Origin: Caldanaerovirga acetigignens
GTDB lineage: Bacteria; Bacillota; Thermosediminibacteria; Thermosediminibacterales; Thermosediminibacteraceae
Reading direction: 5' to 3'
Length of the DNA: 64,000 bases
Assembly (NCBI RefSeq): GCF_900142995.1
Contig: NZ_FRCR01000008.1
Location: 1-64,000, forward strand
In this document: one piece after another, positions 8,274 to 16,477 of the stretch
Numbering within the stretch: position 1 is the first letter of the stretch
Layout of the letters: each line of letters starts with the position of its first letter
Notes under the pieces: generated by a model
Database searches by the model: none
Told to the model about the DNA's origin: nothing
What the model saw: only the letters and a program-made list of their open reading frames with translations
Translations under genes and position numbers: made by a program

Positions 8274-9218
8274 TCATTGTGGAAGGTCTTTTTTGTAATA
8301 TAGCCCGATTTCGCTCCCGACATTTCCGAGCTTTGCCCTGAGTTCTCTGACCTTTTTAACTTCGTAACCCAGCAAACTGGATATCTCCTCATCCTTTAAT
8401 CCCAAGGATACGGCATCGAGAAATAAGTAAGGATCGACGCCGAATTCTTTTTCTATACTATCGGCGCTTACTCCCAATTTGCTGAAAAAGCCATCGTGCC
8501 TTCCTGTTCTCTTTTTAAAGTTGTCTTCTGCCACAACATCTGTCTCAAGCCGTCCTTCCTCGTCCAACCAGGCGGCTTTGACTTCTGAGAAGCGATTTAT
8601 TCCCTTTTTCCTCAATTCGGAAAGCAATGCTTCGACTCCTACTCCCAGAATTTCTAGATTATCCTTCACCACCCGCCCCTGGTGCACAACCAATATGGGA
8701 AAGATACCCTGTGAAGCGGTCAATCCCAAGTCTTTAGGCGTAACAGCTTCCCTTTCTTTTTTTTTCAATATACTGAGCTTTCCGTTGGGCTCGATCGTAG
8801 CTTCCTGGACATCATTTATATCCGTTATATTTTTTTCCCTCAGGAGAATTAAAAGGTCCGCTACGGTAATTCGCTCTTTTTTTAGGTTTTTTGGAATTAC
8901 TTCTCCGTCTTTTATGAGAACTGTCGAAGTCCCCTGCAAAATGTTTTCTAATTTTCTATTTTTAGTTATTATTATTGCTAAAATGTAATTTAAAACTGAC
9001 ATTACTACCACCGGCACTATGCCAAACCTCAAGGCTATTTTCAAATCCTCCAGAGGTATGGCAATAGCAGACCCCATTATGATAATCAGGATAAGGTCGA
9101 AGGGTGAAAGCTGAGCGATTGTTCTCTTTCCCATAATTCGAACGAGAACCAGGCTGACAGTAAAAAGAATGGCCGAGCGCAAAGAAAGCATAGCAAATTC
9201 CTTAAATTGCCCGCTCAC
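8274..9218 (-). CDS. DUF421 membrane protein (YetF/YrbG-like)
   Basis: A 314-aa membrane protein. Three hydrophobic segments lie in residues 10-85 with the family signature RIMGKRTIAQLSPFDLI, followed by two tandem soluble modules that each open with a VLIKDGEV/LVVHQGRV-type strand (about 98-150 and 173-230). The repeated soluble module is typical of the longer YetF-like proteins; the role is unknown, though relatives are often linked to spore or envelope stress. The GTG start overlaps the stop of the upstream coiled-coil gene by four bases, so the pair is translationally coupled. Confidence 0.85.
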   Translation of the reverse strand: MSGQFKEFAMLSLRSAILFTVSLVLVRIMGKRTIAQLSPFDLILIIIMGSAIAIPLEDLKIALRFGIVPVVVMSVLNYILAIIITKNRKLENILQGTSTVLIKDGEVIPKNLKKERITVADLLILLREKNITDINDVQEATIEPNGKLSILKKKEREAVTPKDLGLTASQGIFPILVVHQGRVVKDNLEILGVGVEALLSELRKKGINRFSEVKAAWLDEEGRLETDVVAEDNFKKRTGRHDGFFSKLGVSADSIEKEFGVDPYLFLDAVSLGLKDEEISSLLGYEVKKVRELRAKLGNVGSEIGLYYKKDLPQ

Positions 9219-9631
9219 TCTTCGATCACCCTTTCTAGCCTCACCAAACTTTTCATCAATTTATGTATTTTGTCCGCCATCACGATGCCCTCTTGGGCTT
9301 CGCTCAGGGACTCCACGGCTCTCATCATGCTTTTGTGGATTTGACACATCAATAGCTCGATGCATTCATAAAACTTCCTTTTTATAGCCTTTACAAGATT
9401 TTTTATTTCCTCCTCATTCTCGCTCGAATTTTGAGTTTTCATAAATTCCACGATCAACGATATTTCTTCCAATTTTTTACTCAATTGTATTTGCCCTGAA
9501 GATTTTATAAGAAGTTTCTGTAAAGCTTCGTCAAAGTCTTCCTCAATGGCTTTTAAACCGCTCATCATATTGTCCAGTTGGTCTTGAAAATTTACCATAA
9601 ACCCGGCCGTCTTTACCTTGGTTCTTGCCAC
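9215..9631 (-). CDS. small coiled-coil protein of unknown function
   Basis: 138 aa, almost wholly helical and charged (DQLDNMMSGLKAIEEDFDEA, SKKLEEISLIVEFMKTQN), with one Cys pair region (YECIELLMCQIHKS). No family is recognised. A GTG start is chosen because GGGGGG lies 6 bases before it; a later ATG has no ribosome site. The four-base overlap with the DUF421 gene suggests the two proteins act together, perhaps as a cytoplasmic partner. Confidence 0.65.
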   Translation of the reverse strand: MARTKVKTAGFMVNFQDQLDNMMSGLKAIEEDFDEALQKLLIKSSGQIQLSKKLEEISLIVEFMKTQNSSENEEEIKNLVKAIKRKFYECIELLMCQIHKSMMRAVESLSEAQEGIVMADKIHKLMKSLVRLERVIEE

Positions 9632-9699
9632 TTTATGCCCCCCTGTTTTATTTTTTACTTAATATATTTTGGGATTTTACGCATTTTTTTATTCCGACT

Positions 9700-9727
9700 T
9701 TGCTTTTCTTCAGTTTTTTGTTATACT
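9700..9727 (+). promoter_or_regulatory. sigma-A promoter for dacF
   Basis: TTGCTT (9700-9705), 16 bases, TATACT (9722-9727) with an extended TG one base before the -10. Confidence 0.6.
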
Positions 9728-9762
9728 AAAAAAGTCAAATAGTACCCACTGAGAGGTGTCAA

Positions 9763-11004
9763 ATGACAAGGTCAGTATGTCATAAATTATTTGCAATTTT
9801 CATTTTGTTTGTGCTCATAACGACAGAAAAGCCCCAGGCTGCATCATTACCTTCACCTCCTTCCATAGTAGGGGTCGCAGGAGTTTTAATGGATGTAAGG
9901 ACCGGCCAGGTTCTTTACGAAAAAAACGCTCATCAGAAACTGGAGCCAGCCAGCACTACTAAAATTATGACTGCAGTGCTCGCCCTTGAAAGAGGGAATC
10001 TATCGGACATCGTCACTATTGAGAAGGAACCCACCTTAGTTGATGGAAGCCGCATATACCTGGAAGAAGGGGAAAGGCTTACTCTCGAACAGTTGCTCTA
10101 CGGCATGATGCTCAATTCGGGAAATGACGCCGCAGTAGCCATAGCACAGCACATAGCAGGAAGTGTATCGAATTTTGCTAAATTGATGAACGAAAAGGCG
10201 AAAAGCCTCGGGGCTGAAAACACAAATTTCGTAAATCCTAGCGGCCTGCCTGACAAAAACCATTACACAACAGCTTACGACCTGGCTTTAATTACCCGTT
10301 ATGCGCTGCTAAACCATCCTGAATTTAGGAAAATAGTAGCAACAAAAACTTTTTACATCCCATGGCAGGGCAAAGAATGGGACAGAACTCTGGTAAACCA
10401 CAACAAGCTTTTATGGAATTTTGAAGGTGCCGACGGGGTCAAAACCGGTTATACCCGTTCGGCAGGACAGACCATAGTTGTCTCGGCGACGAGAAACGGA
10501 TGGCAGCTTTTGGCGGTAGTTTTAAAATCTCAAGGCCGTAATATATACGCGGACGCAAAAGCTTTGCTCGAGTACGGATTCAATAACTTTGAAAAAAGAG
10601 AATTGATTAAGAAAGGTGAAGTGGTTGAAAAAATACCGGTCAAGTTCGGAACACCCGTGGATTTAGCTGCTTCAGAAGACTTTTCAGCAGTAGTCGAAAG
10701 AGGAAGTGCCCCAATCGAAATCAAAAAAATTATACCCGATGATATCAAAGCACCCGTTGCCAAAGGCCAGACATTGGGAGTCCTTGAATTTTACCGAGAT
10801 GGGGTGAAAATCGGGAGCATACCCCTCGTGGCAGCTTCCGATGTTCCCCGCAAAATTTTCACTCATTGGTGGTTCTGGCCATCCCTTCTTATCGGAATAA
10901 TTTATGTGCCTTTTCGAATATCGGTAGGAATAAGAAGGTACAGGCGCCGTCGAAACCACTATTACATTAATTCTTATAGACACATCCAAAAGAAGAAAAA
11001 ATAA
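9763..11004 (+). CDS. dacF: D-alanyl-D-alanine carboxypeptidase (DacF/PBP5-like, S11)
   Basis: A penicillin-binding peptidase that trims the terminal D-Ala of peptidoglycan stem peptides outside the membrane. It has a signal peptide (residues 1-27), SxxK as STTK at 64-67, SGN at 119-121 and KTG at 227-229, then a PBP5 C-terminal beta domain. Unusually, the C-terminus carries a clear hydrophobic segment (WWFWPSLLIGIIYVPF) and an Arg-rich tail rather than a purely amphipathic anchor. The single transcription unit ends at a strong hairpin. GAGAGGTG sets the start. Confidence 0.93.
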   Translation: MTRSVCHKLFAIFILFVLITTEKPQAASLPSPPSIVGVAGVLMDVRTGQVLYEKNAHQKLEPASTTKIMTAVLALERGNLSDIVTIEKEPTLVDGSRIYLEEGERLTLEQLLYGMMLNSGNDAAVAIAQHIAGSVSNFAKLMNEKAKSLGAENTNFVNPSGLPDKNHYTTAYDLALITRYALLNHPEFRKIVATKTFYIPWQGKEWDRTLVNHNKLLWNFEGADGVKTGYTRSAGQTIVVSATRNGWQLLAVVLKSQGRNIYADAKALLEYGFNNFEKRELIKKGEVVEKIPVKFGTPVDLAASEDFSAVVERGSAPIEIKKIIPDDIKAPVAKGQTLGVLEFYRDGVKIGSIPLVAASDVPRKIFTHWWFWPSLLIGIIYVPFRISVGIRRYRRRRNHYYINSYRHIQKKKK

Positions 11005-11020
11005 AAGAAAGAGCTAATGT

Positions 11021-11064
11021 AAAAAAATGGACTTGCCCAAAAAACTGGACAAGTCCATTTTTTT
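11021..11064. terminator. bidirectional terminator between dacF and yabE-like gene
   Basis: ATGGACTTG pairs with CAAGTCCAT, flanked by A-runs on one side and T-runs on the other, so it can stop transcription from both converging genes. Confidence 0.85.
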
Positions 11065-12022
11065 AGTTCTTTAAAATATATACGTCTACCCACCGGCGTC
11101 CGAACCGGCGCGCTAAAGCTTCGGTTTCAACGAAAATATCTATCCTGTTTCCCTGTATTGCAGAACCCGTATCTTCGGCTCTCGCAAACCCGTAACCTTC
11201 TACATATAGCCTCGTCCCTAATGGTATTATATCAGGGTCTACCGCAACCACTCCTACCCTAGGTATCGTGCCGGTTGCTGTCCGATTCCCCGTATAAGTA
11301 TAAGCCGTAGCCAACATCCTGAGTTTTTGAGTATATTCGAATTTCTCGCCTCCACGGGACGCGACCATTAGCCCTCCCTTTAAAACGATTTCCGGCACGG
11401 CTGGTTTTATCACGATTTTTTCTGTACTTTTCTCTACCACCTTCCCATCTTCCAACCTAATTTTCGTCACAACCTTCTCCTGGCCATCCTGACCTTTTTG
11501 CACCAGTTTTGTTTGCCCTATGGGAAGGTCATAATCCACCCGCAACACCTTATTATAGGGTATCTTTCTCAATTCCTCTATGACTTTTTCCTCCACTCTG
11601 ATGACCTTTACAACTGCGGGACCTTCTACATAAGCATCCTTTGCCGGTTCAATCTTGTCTTTTTCACCGAGCTTTATTCCTGCTTTTTTCACAATGTTTT
11701 CCACTGTATCTGGCTGTGTTTTTACTTCAAGTTCCTCCCCATCCGCGGTAATTTTCACATCAAAAGCCCGCTTTATTTGAACTATGCAGCCATCCGTGAG
11801 TTTAGAAGATACATCGGGTATTATCACGTCATTTTCCGAAACCGAAATATTCTTTTCTTTCAGTAAATCCTCTACAGTCGATTTATACGTCTTAACTTCG
11901 ATTTTTTTTCCAGCGTCTAAAATAGTCACATTTTTCTCCCTGCTATGGTGTCCCCACAGGGCTAATGCAATTCCCGCTGCGGCGACCAGGGTAATGACCC
12001 ATAGCCGAGTTTTTGTCTGCAA
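11063..12022 (-). CDS. YabE-like DUF348/G5/3D-domain cell wall protein
   Basis: Exported protein of the resuscitation-factor-like YabE family. After a signal anchor come two DUF348 repeats (VTILDAGKKIEVKTYKSTVE and VKITADGEELEVKTQPDTVE), a G5 domain and a C-terminal 3D domain with ATAYTYTG, GVVAVDPDIIPLGTRLYVEG and AEDTGSAIQGNRIDIF; the two Asp residues of that last motif region are the likely catalytic pair, as in MltA-type transglycosylases. It probably cuts peptidoglycan. TTG at 12022 is preferred because AGGAGG lies 7 bases ahead; an upstream ATG (12061) would read through that ribosome site. Confidence 0.9.
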   Translation of the reverse strand: MQTKTRLWVITLVAAAGIALALWGHHSREKNVTILDAGKKIEVKTYKSTVEDLLKEKNISVSENDVIIPDVSSKLTDGCIVQIKRAFDVKITADGEELEVKTQPDTVENIVKKAGIKLGEKDKIEPAKDAYVEGPAVVKVIRVEEKVIEELRKIPYNKVLRVDYDLPIGQTKLVQKGQDGQEKVVTKIRLEDGKVVEKSTEKIVIKPAVPEIVLKGGLMVASRGGEKFEYTQKLRMLATAYTYTGNRTATGTIPRVGVVAVDPDIIPLGTRLYVEGYGFARAEDTGSAIQGNRIDIFVETEALARRFGRRWVDVYILKN

Positions 12023-12077
12023 AAAAATTCCTCCTCTTTTACATTTCCTCATCGGGATCAAAAAATGCCTCTACTAT

Positions 12078-12106
12078 ATATTAATTTTTTATATATTATA
12101 TGTCAA
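12078..12106 (-). promoter_or_regulatory. sigma-A promoter for the yabE-like gene
   Basis: TTGACA (12101-12106), 17 bases, TAATAT (12078-12083) on the minus strand. Confidence 0.65.
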
Positions 12107-12127
12107 GTACTCCAATATATACCCATC

Positions 12128-13483
12128 CTATATTGTTATTTTTTTCCATTCACCTTTTTTAAACCTTCTGCCCATCAAAACGGCCTCTATAAAAAACTGT
12201 AAAACTGTAGTCACCCATACGAATTCTAGGCTTGCCTTAAACACAAATATGACAAGAAAAATCAATGGTATCCTCACGAGCCACAAACTTATCAGAGTAA
12301 CCTGAAAAGGTCCCCTAGTATCTCCAGCTCCCCTGAGCGCCCCTGCTAGCGTCATAGAATACGCGATGCTAACCTGCTCCAACGCGCCGATCTTCAGGCA
12401 CCTTGCCGCAAGGACCCTCACCTCCGGTATGTTCGTAAAAACACCTGTTATCTTTTCCGGTACCAGGAAAAACAAAACAGCCGTCATCCCCATTAGGATG
12501 GCCGAGAGCCTGGCAGCTTCCCATGCAGCTTTTTCGGCTACTTTTTCTTCTTTTGCCCCCAAGCTTTGCCCAACTATCGCCGAAGCAGCCACAGAAAAAC
12601 CATACCCTGGCATAAAGGAAAGGGATTCCCCCGTTACCGCGACCTGATGGGCAGCAAAAGCCATCGTGCCCAGCCTGTTTATCCAGATAGAGGAAAGCAT
12701 CCTGCTCGCACCAAAGGAGAGTTCTTCTAGGAAAGAAGGAAGACTTAGTGAAAAGAGCCCCCGCATTAATTTTAAATCTAAAAAAGCGAGTTTATTGAAG
12801 TTTATTGTAACATAAGCCCGTCCCGAACCGGCATAGCCCAGAGTAATCACTGCCGCGACGATTTGTGAAATCGTCGTAGCAAGAGCCGCCCCTTCAACTT
12901 CCATCCTCGGAAATCCGAAGTTTCCGAAAATAAAAGCGTAATCCCCTACTATGTTAAGAAAATTTCCTATCGCAGCCGATAGCATAGGAACAACTGCGTT
13001 TCCCGCCCCTCTCAATGCACAATTGACCACATAAGTGGGCACCATGAAGGTTACAGCAAAAGCAAGGATCTTCATATATTTCGTTCCAATTACTATAACT
13101 TCAGGGTCATCAGTTAACAGCCCAAAAATCCATTCAGCACCAAAAAAATAAATTATAGTGAGAATTATACCAAGACATGCGGACATAATCAAAGCCTGCT
13201 CGGAAACATAATTGGCCCTCTTTTTATCTCCCCCACCTATGTACCTCGATACCATCGCCAAAACCCCATCGCCTAAAGTACCGAAAATGTAAGTTACGTT
13301 AAATGCAAGTTGTCCTCCTAAACCGACAGCATTTAGCGCTTCGGCGCTCAAACGCCCAATCATCGCCGTATCAGCCACCCAAACGATAGTGCCTGATATC
13401 ATCTCAAAAATTGCGGGAAGTGACAACCTCATTATCTTTTTTCGTAGGGAAAATGTTTTTACGGCTTGTCGTACTTCTTTCAT
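12128..13483 (-). CDS. MATE family efflux transporter
   Basis: A 451-aa inner-membrane cation/drug antiporter with twelve hydrophobic segments in two homologous halves. Visible motifs are LSLPAIFEMISGTIVWVADTAMIGRLS at the start of the first half (key part PAIFEMISG), ALRGAGNAVVPM ending it, the second-half SLPSFLEELSFGAS and the matching LRGAGDTRGPF. The substrate is not predictable. It is a single gene with its own promoter upstream and a terminator from the neighbouring gene. Confidence 0.93.
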   Translation of the reverse strand: MKEVRQAVKTFSLRKKIMRLSLPAIFEMISGTIVWVADTAMIGRLSAEALNAVGLGGQLAFNVTYIFGTLGDGVLAMVSRYIGGGDKKRANYVSEQALIMSACLGIILTIIYFFGAEWIFGLLTDDPEVIVIGTKYMKILAFAVTFMVPTYVVNCALRGAGNAVVPMLSAAIGNFLNIVGDYAFIFGNFGFPRMEVEGAALATTISQIVAAVITLGYAGSGRAYVTINFNKLAFLDLKLMRGLFSLSLPSFLEELSFGASRMLSSIWINRLGTMAFAAHQVAVTGESLSFMPGYGFSVAASAIVGQSLGAKEEKVAEKAAWEAARLSAILMGMTAVLFFLVPEKITGVFTNIPEVRVLAARCLKIGALEQVSIAYSMTLAGALRGAGDTRGPFQVTLISLWLVRIPLIFLVIFVFKASLEFVWVTTVLQFFIEAVLMGRRFKKGEWKKITI

Positions 13484-13523
13484 TGGAATCCTCCGCTGAT
13501 GCGATTTTTAACGACCGATTTAT

Positions 13524-13553
13524 ATTATACCCTGTCGATCAATAGTTTGCCAA
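13524..13553 (-). promoter_or_regulatory. sigma-A promoter for the MATE gene
   Basis: TTGGCA (13548-13553), 18 bases, TATAAT (13524-13529) on the minus strand. Confidence 0.55.
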
Positions 13554-13555
13554 TA

Positions 13556-13586
13556 AAGCAAAAAGCCCGCTTTCTCAGCAGGCTTT
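13556..13586 (-). terminator. terminator after lysine aminotransferase gene
   Basis: AAAGCCTGC pairs with GCGGGCTTT (one G-T pair) over a 7-base loop and is followed by T-rich sequence on the minus strand. Confidence 0.75.
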
Positions 13587-13608
13587 ATATGGACATTATA
13601 TATGGACA

Positions 13609-14946
13609 CTAATCTTTTTGCAAGTTAAGTTTTCTTAATGCGTTCCTCAGGCGGTTGTACCCATCTTCTAAGTCTTCCTCACTAACAGTTAGGATAGGCC
13701 TCAACCGTATTCCTTTTACCCCGGTAGTTAAAACCAGCATTTTTTCTTCAAAGCAAAGCCTGTGGAATTTGTTCCTCAATTCCGCATCGGGTAGGTCAAA
13801 AGCCGCCATTAACCCTCTATATCTCACATTTCTCACGAGGGTCGGGAACTCATCTTCAAGCGCATGGAGGTATTTGTGGAGCACCGGCGATACTCTGTTT
13901 ACATGTTCGAGCACTTTATCTTCAATCATCACCTCAATAATCCTTGTAGCTCTCACCATATCGACTATATTTCCGCCCCACGTGGAGTTTATCCGGCTGC
14001 TTTCCACAAAACAATTTTCCTCGACCTCATCCACCCGGCGATTGGACAAGATGCCGCAAACCTGAGCTTTTTTTCCAAAAGCAAATATATCCGGTTCTAC
14101 TCCGAAGTTCTGAAAAGCCCACATTTTCCCCGTTATCCCCATGCCGCACTGCACTTCATCAAAAACCAGCATAATCTCGTGTTCGTCACAAATCTCTCTT
14201 AAGCTTTTCAAAAATTCCGGTCTAAAATGGTTGTCCCCGCCTTCTCCCTGAATGGGCTCTATTATAATGGCACAGATGTCGTCGGGACTTTTCGCAATAG
14301 CTTCCTTTATCTGCTTTAGCGCTTCTTGTTCGGCCTTTTTGACTTCTTCCAGGTGTTTTTCGAGCGGCCATACGATCTTGGGATTAAGTATGCGGGGCCA
14401 GTCGTTGAATTTGGTAAAATACTTATATTTTCTCGGGTCTGCTGTATTTGTAAGGGACAAAGTGTAACCGCTTCGCCCGTGGAAAGCTTCTTTGAAATGA
14501 ATTACCTTCGTGCCTTTTTGTTCGCTCTCCTTGTATCCCTTTTCTATATTTTTTCTTACCTTCCAGTCCATTGCTACTTTCAACGCATTTTCCACGGCGA
14601 GGGTCCCGGTATCTATTAGAAATAGATGGTCGAAGCCAGACGGTGCAGCAAATTCCATAAAGGTCTTTACAAACTGAGCCATTTCAATTGTATAAATGTC
14701 CGAATTCGCGACCTTGTTTACAGCCGCTCTGAATACTCTCTCCTTGAATTCTTCATTTGCCAGTTTTGGATGATTAAACCCCAAGGGCAATGACGCAAAA
14801 AAAGTGTAAAAGTCCAGATATTCGCTGCCGTCTCTTGCATCGACTATACGACAACCATGGGACTTTTCCATATCTACAACAACAGGAAAACCGTCAACCA
14901 GCATGTACTTTCCTAAGGTCGGAATGACCTCTTCAGGCTTAAGCAT
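13609..14946 (-). CDS. lat: L-lysine 6-transaminase
   Basis: PLP enzyme of the class-III aminotransferases that moves the epsilon-amino group of lysine to 2-oxoglutarate, giving aminoadipate semialdehyde. It matches the Lat family closely: FHGRSGYTLSLTNT, the pocket strand VFDEVQCGMGITG, the PLP-lysine segment FAFGKK near residue 292, and INSTWGGNIVDMVR. The product is 445 aa. ATG at 14946 is chosen because AGGTGG lies about 6 bases upstream, rather than a GTG nine bases earlier. It stands alone, so its place (lysine breakdown or stress osmolyte) is not shown by context. Confidence 0.9.
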   Translation of the reverse strand: MLKPEEVIPTLGKYMLVDGFPVVVDMEKSHGCRIVDARDGSEYLDFYTFFASLPLGFNHPKLANEEFKERVFRAAVNKVANSDIYTIEMAQFVKTFMEFAAPSGFDHLFLIDTGTLAVENALKVAMDWKVRKNIEKGYKESEQKGTKVIHFKEAFHGRSGYTLSLTNTADPRKYKYFTKFNDWPRILNPKIVWPLEKHLEEVKKAEQEALKQIKEAIAKSPDDICAIIIEPIQGEGGDNHFRPEFLKSLREICDEHEIMLVFDEVQCGMGITGKMWAFQNFGVEPDIFAFGKKAQVCGILSNRRVDEVEENCFVESSRINSTWGGNIVDMVRATRIIEVMIEDKVLEHVNRVSPVLHKYLHALEDEFPTLVRNVRYRGLMAAFDLPDAELRNKFHRLCFEEKMLVLTTGVKGIRLRPILTVSEEDLEDGYNRLRNALRKLNLQKD

Positions 14947-14996
14947 TTTTACCACCTCTCATCATGCATAATTTTATAAATCGCATATTAAACAAT

Positions 14997-15025
14997 ATAT
15001 TAAACGCTTTATAAAAAATTTTCAA
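14997..15025 (-). promoter_or_regulatory. sigma-A promoter for lat
   Basis: TTGAAA (15020-15025), 17 bases, TAATAT (14997-15002) on the minus strand, in a strongly AT-rich divergent region shared with the DUF151 gene. Confidence 0.5.
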
Positions 15026-15159
15026 CTACTTACATTTAGCAATTTTCATACCAATACAAAAATGCCCTCGAAAGCAGCTTTTTTTAAAGAAATGCCAAAT
15101 AGTATTGCACTTTTTGCAAAATTTCTTGCATCCCAGATTTACTATTTTTTAATAAATAA

Positions 15160-15168
15160 TGTTATAAT
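15160..15168 (+). promoter_or_regulatory. extended -10 promoter for the DUF151 gene
   Basis: TGTTATAAT, a perfect extended -10, 30 bases before the start; no good -35 is seen at the usual distance. Confidence 0.4.
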
Positions 15169-15198
15169 TAATCTTGAACAATATAAGAGGTGGTAAAA

Positions 15199-15615
15199 AT
15201 GCTTGAAATGAGGGTTAAATCGGTTGTCGCAAGCCCGGCTGGAGAATATCTGATACTACTTGTGGATCAAGAGGAAAAGAAAGTGCTGCCCATTGCTATC
15301 GGACCCTTAGAGGCGCACAACATAGCCCTGCCCCTTCAGGGAGTAAAGCCTCCTCGACCCTTAACCCATGACCTTTTAAAATCAGTAATCGAAAGTATGG
15401 GAGGAAATCTTGACAAGATAATTATAACCGATATAAGGGATAACATTTACTATGCAGAAATCCACATTACACTCGATGGGAAAACTTTAGTAATCGATTC
15501 GAGACCCAGCGACGCCATAGCCTTAGCCCTCCGATTCGGTGCTCCGATTTTCATGAAGCCAAGGCTTGTTGAATTTACGTACGATCTTGCTGATATAGAA
15601 CCTAGCGAAGATTAA
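15199..15615 (+). CDS. DUF151 bifunctional nuclease family protein
   Basis: 138-aa member of the BFN/DUF151 family, with the hallmark ILLVDQEEKKVLPIAIGPLEA near the N-terminus and SRPSDAIALALRFGAPIF near the end. Plant relatives have nuclease activity and the Thermotoga protein has a known structure, but the bacterial role is unsettled. ATG at 15199 is chosen over a GTG nine bases upstream because AGAGGTGG precedes it. The gene ends by overlapping the tail of a convergent gene by four bases. Confidence 0.87.
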   Translation: MLEMRVKSVVASPAGEYLILLVDQEEKKVLPIAIGPLEAHNIALPLQGVKPPRPLTHDLLKSVIESMGGNLDKIIITDIRDNIYYAEIHITLDGKTLVIDSRPSDAIALALRFGAPIFMKPRLVEFTYDLADIEPSED

Positions 15616-16262
15616 CGAAAAGTGAGCAGGTTCAACGAAAAGCTCAAGTTGTCCTCCCGCAAAATAGAATAGTTGTCCCAAAAAAGGCAGCTCCCACAAA
15701 GCACTAAACTTCCTCCCGAAGGATATGGACGTTGAGCAGCAAGTATCGGAGCCCTTTCCCCAGAGCCGTCTCGGGAGGAGTCCTCTCCCCTGAGAATAAC
15801 TTTCGCCTCCGAATTTAAAATTTCTACAGGTGCGCTGTAAGGGAAAACTACCCTTTTTACACCATCTCCGAAAGCTTCGACTCGCGAAGTTATGACCATT
15901 CTGCAGTCGTCCGAAGCAAAATTTTCATCGTCCACAACTTCATCTTCTTTTAACCTGAGGTCGAATCTTGCGCTGACTTCATTCGCTATCCTCGCCACGT
16001 TGTCCTTGTTATTGAAATGGCCGGTAAATATAACGCGTTTCCCCTGCTTTACAGCCCTCTCTATTATTTCAATCTCTCGTTCGTCAAAAGGGCGCTCGCT
16101 GTAGTTGAATACCACCACTGGATAAGAAAACAATTCCTCGAAATCCGCTACTTCCACTATTTCGATGCCTTTTTTTTGGGCTTCCCTCTCCAGAATTGAA
16201 AAATAGTAAGAATCGCTAATGAGGAATTCGCCATGGGAGCTGCTCCAAGCTACTTTATGCAA
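15612..16262 (-). CDS. DUF4350-like protein of unknown function
   Basis: About 216 aa, soluble. Its pattern (HGEFLISDSYYFSILEREA, SYPVVVFNYSERPF, KRVIFTGHFNN, GSLVLCGSCLFWDN) resembles the glutamine-amidotransferase-like DUF4350/GldG fold that binds or senses a ligand without a catalytic Cys; I do not recognise a precise family. TTG at 16262 is chosen because GGGAGGGAG sits just ahead; the frame stays open to 16289. It follows the selC tRNA and its terminator and meets the DUF151 gene tail to tail with a four-base overlap. Confidence 0.6.
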   Translation of the reverse strand: MHKVAWSSSHGEFLISDSYYFSILEREAQKKGIEIVEVADFEELFSYPVVVFNYSERPFDEREIEIIERAVKQGKRVIFTGHFNNKDNVARIANEVSARFDLRLKEDEVVDDENFASDDCRMVITSRVEAFGDGVKRVVFPYSAPVEILNSEAKVILRGEDSSRDGSGERAPILAAQRPYPSGGSLVLCGSCLFWDNYSILREDNLSFSLNLLTFR

Positions 16263-16301
16263 ATCTACTCCCTCCCCCAAATTCCCCAAATGATTGCTAT
16301 T

Positions 16302-16332
16302 AAAAAAAGGCTTTCAGAGTCATCTGAAAGCC
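16302..16332 (-). terminator. terminator after selC
   Basis: GGCTTTCAGA pairs with TCTGAAAGCC over a 4-base loop, followed on the minus strand by TTTTTTT. It ends the selA-selB-selC direction. Confidence 0.88.
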
Positions 16333-16345
16333 AAAATTCCGAATT

Positions 16346-16440
16346 TGGCGGGAGCATGTGGGAATCGAACCCACCCCGGAGGTTTTGCCCCCGACACTGG
16401 TTTTGAAGACCAGGAGGCCCACCAGGACCTATCTGCCCCC
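16346..16440 (-). tRNA. selC: tRNA-Sec (anticodon UCA)
   Basis: A 95-base tRNA that aligns in length, segment by segment, with E. coli selC. It has a long acceptor arm starting GGGGGCAG and ending CTCCC-GCCA with CCA encoded, an anticodon stem TGGT-CTTCAAA-ACCA (anticodon TCA, reading UGA), a long variable arm and a GTGGGTTCGATTCCCAC T-arm. Seven of eight acceptor positions pair (one G-U); the eighth is G opposite A. It lies 38 bases downstream of selB. Confidence 0.96.
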
Positions 16441-16477
16441 GCACACAGAATTATAATAGCAGAAAATCGGACTTTTT

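Noticed and set aside
12022-12061. Upstream ATG start for the YabE-like protein
   Set aside because: It would translate through a perfect AGGAGG ribosome site that serves the TTG at 12022.
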